From positions 1,043,501 through 1,107,500 of the forward strand of contig BSBN01001252.1 of the NCBI GenBank assembly GCA_027924645.1: a stretch of 64,000 nucleotides of DNA, given 5' to 3'. Every line of letters begins with the position of its first letter. Positions within the stretch are counted from its first letter, which is position 1. Source of the DNA: Cunninghamia lanceolata. Its lineage: Eukaryota; Streptophyta; Pinopsida; Cupressales; Cupressaceae. The notes beneath the pieces were generated by a model, which worked only from the letters and a program-made list of their open reading frames with translations, made no database searches and was not told where the DNA came from. A program made the translations under genes and the position numbers. Positions 58,928 to 64,000 of the stretch are shown one piece after another.

Positions 58928-59711
58928 TTATTCTAAGACCTTGTAATGACGAGATATAACCACAAATGTTAATCCCATTCTTTCTTTTTGCCCTATGTCA
59001 ATTGTGGCTTTTGAAATAGTAAAACCTTGTGATTTGTGTATTGTTAATGCCCAAGCCAATCTTAAGGGTATTTGGATTGTTTGACCCCTTTGTATTGGTG
59101 TAATTAGAATTGTACATGGAGATTGATCTTCAAATGGTATCCCTATGTAATTATCAAACTCCACCATAACATATGTCAGTGGTTCAGGTGGTGCACTTCC
59201 AGGTTTGTATATTATTTTTCGAACATACCCTAGAGATCTATTTACAAGGCATGCTTCTATCCAAAGATTATAAGTTAACATGACTCTTACATCCTTAGCA
59301 AGTAATAACTCTATATCAATTTCATCAATCTGACCTTCTTGTGGCGCATTGACACTACCCACTCTTGTTGCAATGCTACGTGCAACTGAATGCCTCAATG
59401 ACAATAATTTTTTTTTGTTGTGACTATGCACATTATCATTTGTGGCAAACAAATGAATACTACTATCAAATTCTTCATTGGTTGGTGCATCTATGCAAAC
59501 ATTTGTTCTAGTCATGAGCAACTTCCAATCATCAATAGTTGGTTTTGCATCTCTTAGATTTGTCAGAAGTTGACCAAATTTTTGTTGTTCAATGGTTTCT
59601 CCTTCTTGTCTAAATATTTTATCCAAAGTAACAACAACTTTGAATTCTTCCCATAATAGTTTACCATGTTTGTTACTATCATATGGTGGTCTATCATTAA
59701 CAGGAGGTAAT
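58928..59711 (-). pseudogene. PIF1-like helicase, C-terminal fragment
   Basis: The minus-strand frame is open from 59711 (LPPVNDRPPYDSNKHGKLLW) to 58928. It includes FKVVVTLDKIFRQ, QLLTNLRDAKPTIDDW, FATNDNVHSHNKKKL, LLLAKDVRVMLTYNLW, NRSLGYVRKIIYKPG and the motif LAWALTIHKSQGFTISKA, ending FVVISRHYKVLE. These match the C-terminal half of PIF1-type DNA helicases, as found in Helitrons and in stand-alone plant copies. The Walker A/B half is absent: the frame stops at the repeat border at 59711. No Helitron Rep domain or clear ends are visible, so the parent is open. Confidence 0.85.
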
Positions 59712-60145
59712 TTTTACTAGGGTTTGAAACTCCCTAGTAAGAGGTCTATCAACTAGTAAGAGGTACTTTTTACTAGGGTTTGAAACTCCCTAACTCTATA
59801 TACTCTGATTATTACTTTAAAAAATGGTCCCTGATATCCTCGCATTCTAAGTTAGAACCTTATTTTTTACCATACAAAATGATAAATTCATCAGATAAAG
59901 GTGGCATTTTAAAAATACAGGTAATTATGATAATGCCTGTATGCAACTATTTTTCCCTCTCGTTTCTGCTAGGGTTTCAAACCCCCTTCTCTCTATACTC
60001 TAATTATTAATTTTTTTATTTTATTGTTCGCTAATATCCTTGTTTTTAAAGTGAGTCTTGTTTTTCTATCATATGAAATTATAAATCCATTAAATAAGGT
60101 GGCATTTTAAACAATATAGGTAAATTATGATAATGTTTGTTGAGA
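59712..60145 (+). repeat. Tandem repeat, right block, about 185-200-bp units
   Basis: A short partial unit (59712-59745) is followed by a unit at about 59769-59960 and a diverged one at about 59970-60140. Each starts CTAGGGTTT(G/C)AAAC and ends GGTGGCATTTTAAA...TAATTATGATAATG. A third start, ACTAGTGTTTGAAACTC, lies near 60208. Confidence 0.75.
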
Positions 60146-60779
60146 ATACCATAATTTCCCAAATGCATATGTTAAATATTGACTTACCAAATATATTTCA
60201 TTTGTACTAGTGTTTGAAACTCTATTCAAAATTAAGTTTATGAGACCCTTGATTTATGGGAGCACAAATGTTACAGATGTCTCAACCACCTTAATCTTAG
60301 GCTATTAACATTTAAATGTTGAAACCATCCAAATAATCACATTTGAATCAATGTGTGTGTGCACATGTATCCAAATAAAGACATAGTTGAAAACCTTTTT
60401 TTTTACCAAAAATACAAAATCCTACTAATGTCAATAGACCAAATCATATGATGTGTACAATTAGTATACTTTCAAAAGTACAATTAATATACTTTCAAAA
60501 AGCAGAATTATTGAAAACCAGCAAGAGATCAAGATTTTCACTTCCATTTGACTTCAATATTAAAGATGGATACTTTAAACTTCATTTCAAATTTCATCAT
60601 AAATTATGTAGAAAATGAGATTCCCTCAAGCAATTCTTATCCTAAACTAATTAGATGTTATCAAGAATATAAAAAATTGGAAATCATTGCATCTGCTATG
60701 GATGACATTATGGCTCATGTCTTTTTCTCTTGTGACTATGCCACATTTTTTCTATGGACGACACTAGGGCTCCTAATGT
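60146..60779. other. AT-rich DNA without gene
   Basis: No supported feature; the frame at 60548-60916 only partly overlaps the DUF4283-type sequence that follows. Confidence 0.4.
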
Positions 60780-62140
60780 TGCACAGGGGGTCTTCTCGAG
60801 GTTTCCTTTCATATGCAACCATGGTTGATTTGGGGGTTCCTGCTCGCCCTCAACCACATGACAAGATACGACCCTTGCCCTACTCCCAAATTGCTCCTAT
60901 CATGGTTTGTGGATAGGAGGTTGTTGATAATGAAGATTTTTATAGTCATCATGGCATTGTTGGTAGATTTAACAGCTGCTCTCTCCTTGACTTGAACAAA
61001 TGGGTTTTAGATTCATGGCTACCTCTTGTTGAGGGAAAGATCAATCTCTATTCTTGTGCTTGGGGATTCTTCATAATGACCTTTGACTCTATGAATGATA
61101 GGGATTTGGTGTTGGATGATAGGTTATGGTTGTGGGGTGAGCATGAACCCTCTCGCTTAAGCCATGGTCCTCCTCGTTCAACCCCCTTTCTGAACCACTC
61201 AATATCAAGTTAGTCTAGGTTAGGTTGCCCAATCTTCCTCTCCAATTCTAGGAAGAATCCTGCTACGATGCCATTGGTAATGTTATTGGTTATTTTTTAA
61301 AGATGGACACTACTACTTTCACCATGGGTCTCACCACATTTACTCATATTCTTCCTACTCTCACCGCAAGGATGGTACACCTTCATGGTAGAAGAATGCC
61401 CATATAGACCACTTGATAGTTAATAGTTTTGACTCTCAGGATGATGATTCTCTTCTAGATGTCGTGCCTTGTTAGGATGTTCAGTCTTTTCTTTCTGGCA
61501 CCTCAGTGATGAGTCTTGCTCCTATGGGGGCTTCCTCAATGGTTGGCATAGCTCTGGTGAGTTCCTTGACTCCTATTGAGACCTTTTCTTTAGACCCAAT
61601 GTGGGTTCCTTCCTCTGTGGTTCCCTCCCCCTCACGATGCATCGTGATGGGATCCCTACTCTTGACTTATCAACAACTTTATTGTAGCATGCAACTTCTT
61701 CAACTAGTTTGTTTCCCTCTCTATGGGAGATATATAGGGTGGAGGTGATGGTCAAGGACTCCCCTCTCTTCTCTCCTTAATTGGAGGATTTAGATAATGA
61801 TCTATCCTGGATGATTGTCCAAAGATAGAAGAGAGGTCTTCCCAATTTTGTTGTTGAATCCCATACTTAGATTACGAGTATGTGGATGGAGAGGTCAAGG
61901 TTTGATGTTGTGTAGGTTGCTAACCTATTAGTGTTTTGCTTGGTGTTAATTATGTTTTGGCAGCTGGGTTGTTGTTGTGTTTTTTAGTAGTTGTGTTCTT
62001 CATCTATCTATTTGGTTCATTGTTTATATTTAGCTATGTTGTGGTTCTTTTCTTTTAGAACCAACTTTTCTCCTATTGTGTGGTGTTGTTTGTAAAGGGT
62101 CGAGACCCTTCAACCACTTTTACCTTCATAAAAAACAATC
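60780..62140 (+). pseudogene. Second DUF4283 LINE-type ORF copy
   Basis: NKWVLDSWLPLVEGKINLYSC and AWGFFIMTFDSMNDRDLVLDDRLW (as adjoining phrases, 60990-61140), FNP.SEPLNIKLVWVRLPNLPLQFW in shifting frames (61180-61250) and a worn IGNVIGYFLKMDTTTF match DUF4283. The 3' end at 62090-62140 reads GTAAAGGGTCGAGACCCTTCAA then TTACCTTCATAAAAAAC, like the tail of the copy at 44086 (GGGACCCTTTCAA, TTACCTTTAATAATAAAA). Several frameshifts. It is a decayed retrocopy without LINE ORF2. Confidence 0.68.
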
Positions 62141-63352
62141 TAGATATGGGAGTGTAAATGCTATAACACAACCAATTGAACTAGTTGACATTGAAATTAA
62201 CATGTGTTGAAATGGAAATGAGAGAGTTAGGGTTGCATACATTGCAATGTGAACTTGAACTACTATGGCATTGTGACAAAAGACTAAGAACTAAATTTTA
62301 AGAATGCAAATTCGATTGAAAGACAATGATTTCTAATGTCAAAGAAAGTTAGAGATACATTTTTTTTTATTGTCAGTAGTGTAAATGATTGTACTTATTT
62401 AAAGTGACATGGTACAATAATTATGAAACACAATAAAAAGAGAGAAGAGAACCATAATTAGGGTTTAATGAAATACATCATTTCAAAAAAAGAGAAGAGA
62501 AAGAATAGTGTATAGTAGAAAGAAAGAAAAATATCTATTGTAATGTCTGGAGATACGATCACTATCTCAAACAATTTTACAAATTCTACTATCACTATTA
62601 GTAGTGGGACAACCAAATTCCTTTAAATCTCTATATCCATTTTATGATTATATAACTAAGTATTTTGAAAATGAGTATACAGTTGCTTAGATTTGTGATA
62701 GATTGTCATGGGTGAAAAAAATATGTGACAAAAGAAACTTACTTTCAATTTAGTTTTAATAGTGGGTATAAAAACCCACTTTACAAATGGATAAACATAG
62801 TTTGAGGAGACCAACATGATGAAAATATTTTAGGAAAAAATGAAGATATGAAAATGAATTTCTTTTTAATAATACGAGTTTATAACTATAGAGAATTTGA
62901 TGTAGAAGAGGGAAAAAAGATAATTACAAAGATTAGCCAAAAACTATGGAGTTTTTAGTGCATAAGAAAGAGTAAAAACAAGAGTTGCACTGTAGCTGGA
63001 GTCCCTGCCAAATGCTAGCATAATAGAATAATGGATTCATTGACAAGTTTCTAATTCGATCAGTTCACATTTGACAATGTACTTTCAACCTGTGCAAAAT
63101 GGTGACTTTGAAAAAACTTTAAAGCAAATGCAATCAGGCAGATAGTGGACATGAGAAAATAGAAGGTGTAGTAATTTTTTGGAGGTATTATCAAAGAATT
63201 AATTTGCTCTTTTTGTAATTGTTCTCCAGCAGTCCTATAAACTTGTTTAGCTAATATATCAATCATCTCCAAATGATATGAGTCATACCAACAAGTACTA
63301 GTTAAGTTTGAAGGGTTTATTATAATTAGACCTCAAAACATGGAGAAGATAG
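62141..63352. other. Unassigned DNA
   Basis: A/G-rich and AT-rich sequence. I see no gene; a minus ORF at 63060-63272 has a hydrophobic stretch but no support. Confidence 0.4.
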
Positions 63353-64000
63353 GATAGAGCCATCGAAAACAAAGAAATAGAGAAATTAAAATTGGATTTA
63401 GAACAGTTGAAAATAAAACAAGAAATTCTAGCTAAACAAGAAACTACTCACCAAATACAAAGAACAAACATATGGTGTACCTATTGTTCTAGGGAAGGCC
63501 ACATCAAAAATCAATGTCCATCCCTAAAAGGAGATAAGAGAGTTTCCGCACTTAGCATAGACCTAACGATAGGTCCTAGGAAGACACAAATAGTCTACTA
63601 TGGCATATACAGAGAATGGGATGATAATGAAATAGATGAATGTCCATCATTACTTTTCAAAGTCCATAGAGAAGAAGAAGAAGAGCATGAACCATGGTGT
63701 AACCATCACTGCAACAAAAAAGAATCCATAGACCATGAAATGAAATATGTTAAAGGGCTAGCAAAAAGACCTCTTTATACTCCAGACTATGGACATCAAT
63801 CACCAAATTGGAGAAATCAAAGAAACATCCATACACTCCAAAATATACCACTGCAAAGCCAAATACCACATCCACCTACTTACTCAAATGAGGATAGAGG
63901 ATATTACAATAACTATAGAGGTGCAAGAGGAAGAGGCATGGGTAGAAGAAGAAGAGAAGAAGCTACTTGCTACAAATGCGGAGAGATAGGACACTATGCC
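63353..64000 (+). CDS. Retroelement gag-like frame with two zinc knuckles, cut by window end
   Basis: Open for 216 codons from the codon after TAG 63350 to the window end; no clear Met start, so the N-terminus is missing or decayed. A short coiled coil (EIEKLKLDLEQLKIKQE) precedes a CCHC knuckle CTYCSREGHIKNQC (63476-63517). An acidic run and a Cys/His pair (CNHHCNKK) follow. Then come a Tyr/Arg/Gly-rich basic region (RGYYNNYRGARGRGMGRRRR) and the start of a second knuckle, CYKCGEIGHYA, at 63968. The layout is that of a retrotransposon gag C-terminus. Lineage cannot be told without the pol region to the right. Unlike its neighbours it has no stop. Confidence 0.7.

Overview
This window looks like intergenic DNA from a large, retrotransposon-rich seed-plant nuclear genome. 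The repeat types support a plant: Ty1/Copia elements primed by initiator tRNA-Met, a Ty3/Gypsy element of Tat-like organisation, a plant mobile domain (PMD) frame, DUF4283 LINE-type frames and a PIF1-like helicase fragment. The elements are old and heavily decayed by nonsense mutation, and they sit inside one another. A gymnosperm such as a conifer is my best guess, but that is inference. I found no intact host gene, tRNA, rRNA or CRISPR.

Layout. Bases 1-11 and 8788-12311 are one minus-strand Gypsy-type element (LTR, PBS, long gag-like frame). It is interrupted at an ACTTC target site by a complete, pol-less Gypsy-type element (12-8787, minus). Bases 12312-16480 carry no recognisable gene but include a degenerate tandem array. 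Bases 16480-21342 hold a decayed plus-strand coding region of unknown type. From about 21.9 to 53.3 kb runs the remains of a Tat-like Gypsy element (plus). It has an integrase, a post-pol spacer, an antisense PMD frame, a polypurine tract and a 3' LTR. Three later elements split it: a SIRE-like Copia (22589-29711, target site ATTTG), a pol-less Copia-like element with two long novel ORFs (35039-42533, GATCA), and a DUF4283 LINE-like copy. That copy is itself split by a Tork-like Copia (45904-52217, minus, CTTCC). From 53.3 to 64 kb there is AT-rich DNA with a large inverted repeat, a PIF1 helicase fragment between tandem repeats, a second DUF4283 copy and, at the window end, a retroelement gag frame with two zinc knuckles.

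How the parts relate. Two autonomous/non-autonomous pairs can be read from shared cis signals. The pol-less element at 35-42.5 kb shares PBS, an ordered set of four G-rich tracts ending in the polypurine tract, LTR start and U5 block with the nearby SIRE-like Copia. The pol-less Gypsy at 12-8787 shares its PPT-LTR junction and a post-coding block with the Tat-like Gypsy. Almost all nonsense codons in the frames followed are TAG or TGA, at former Gln, Arg or Trp codons. That is what deamination of methylated cytosine in CHG and CG contexts would leave.
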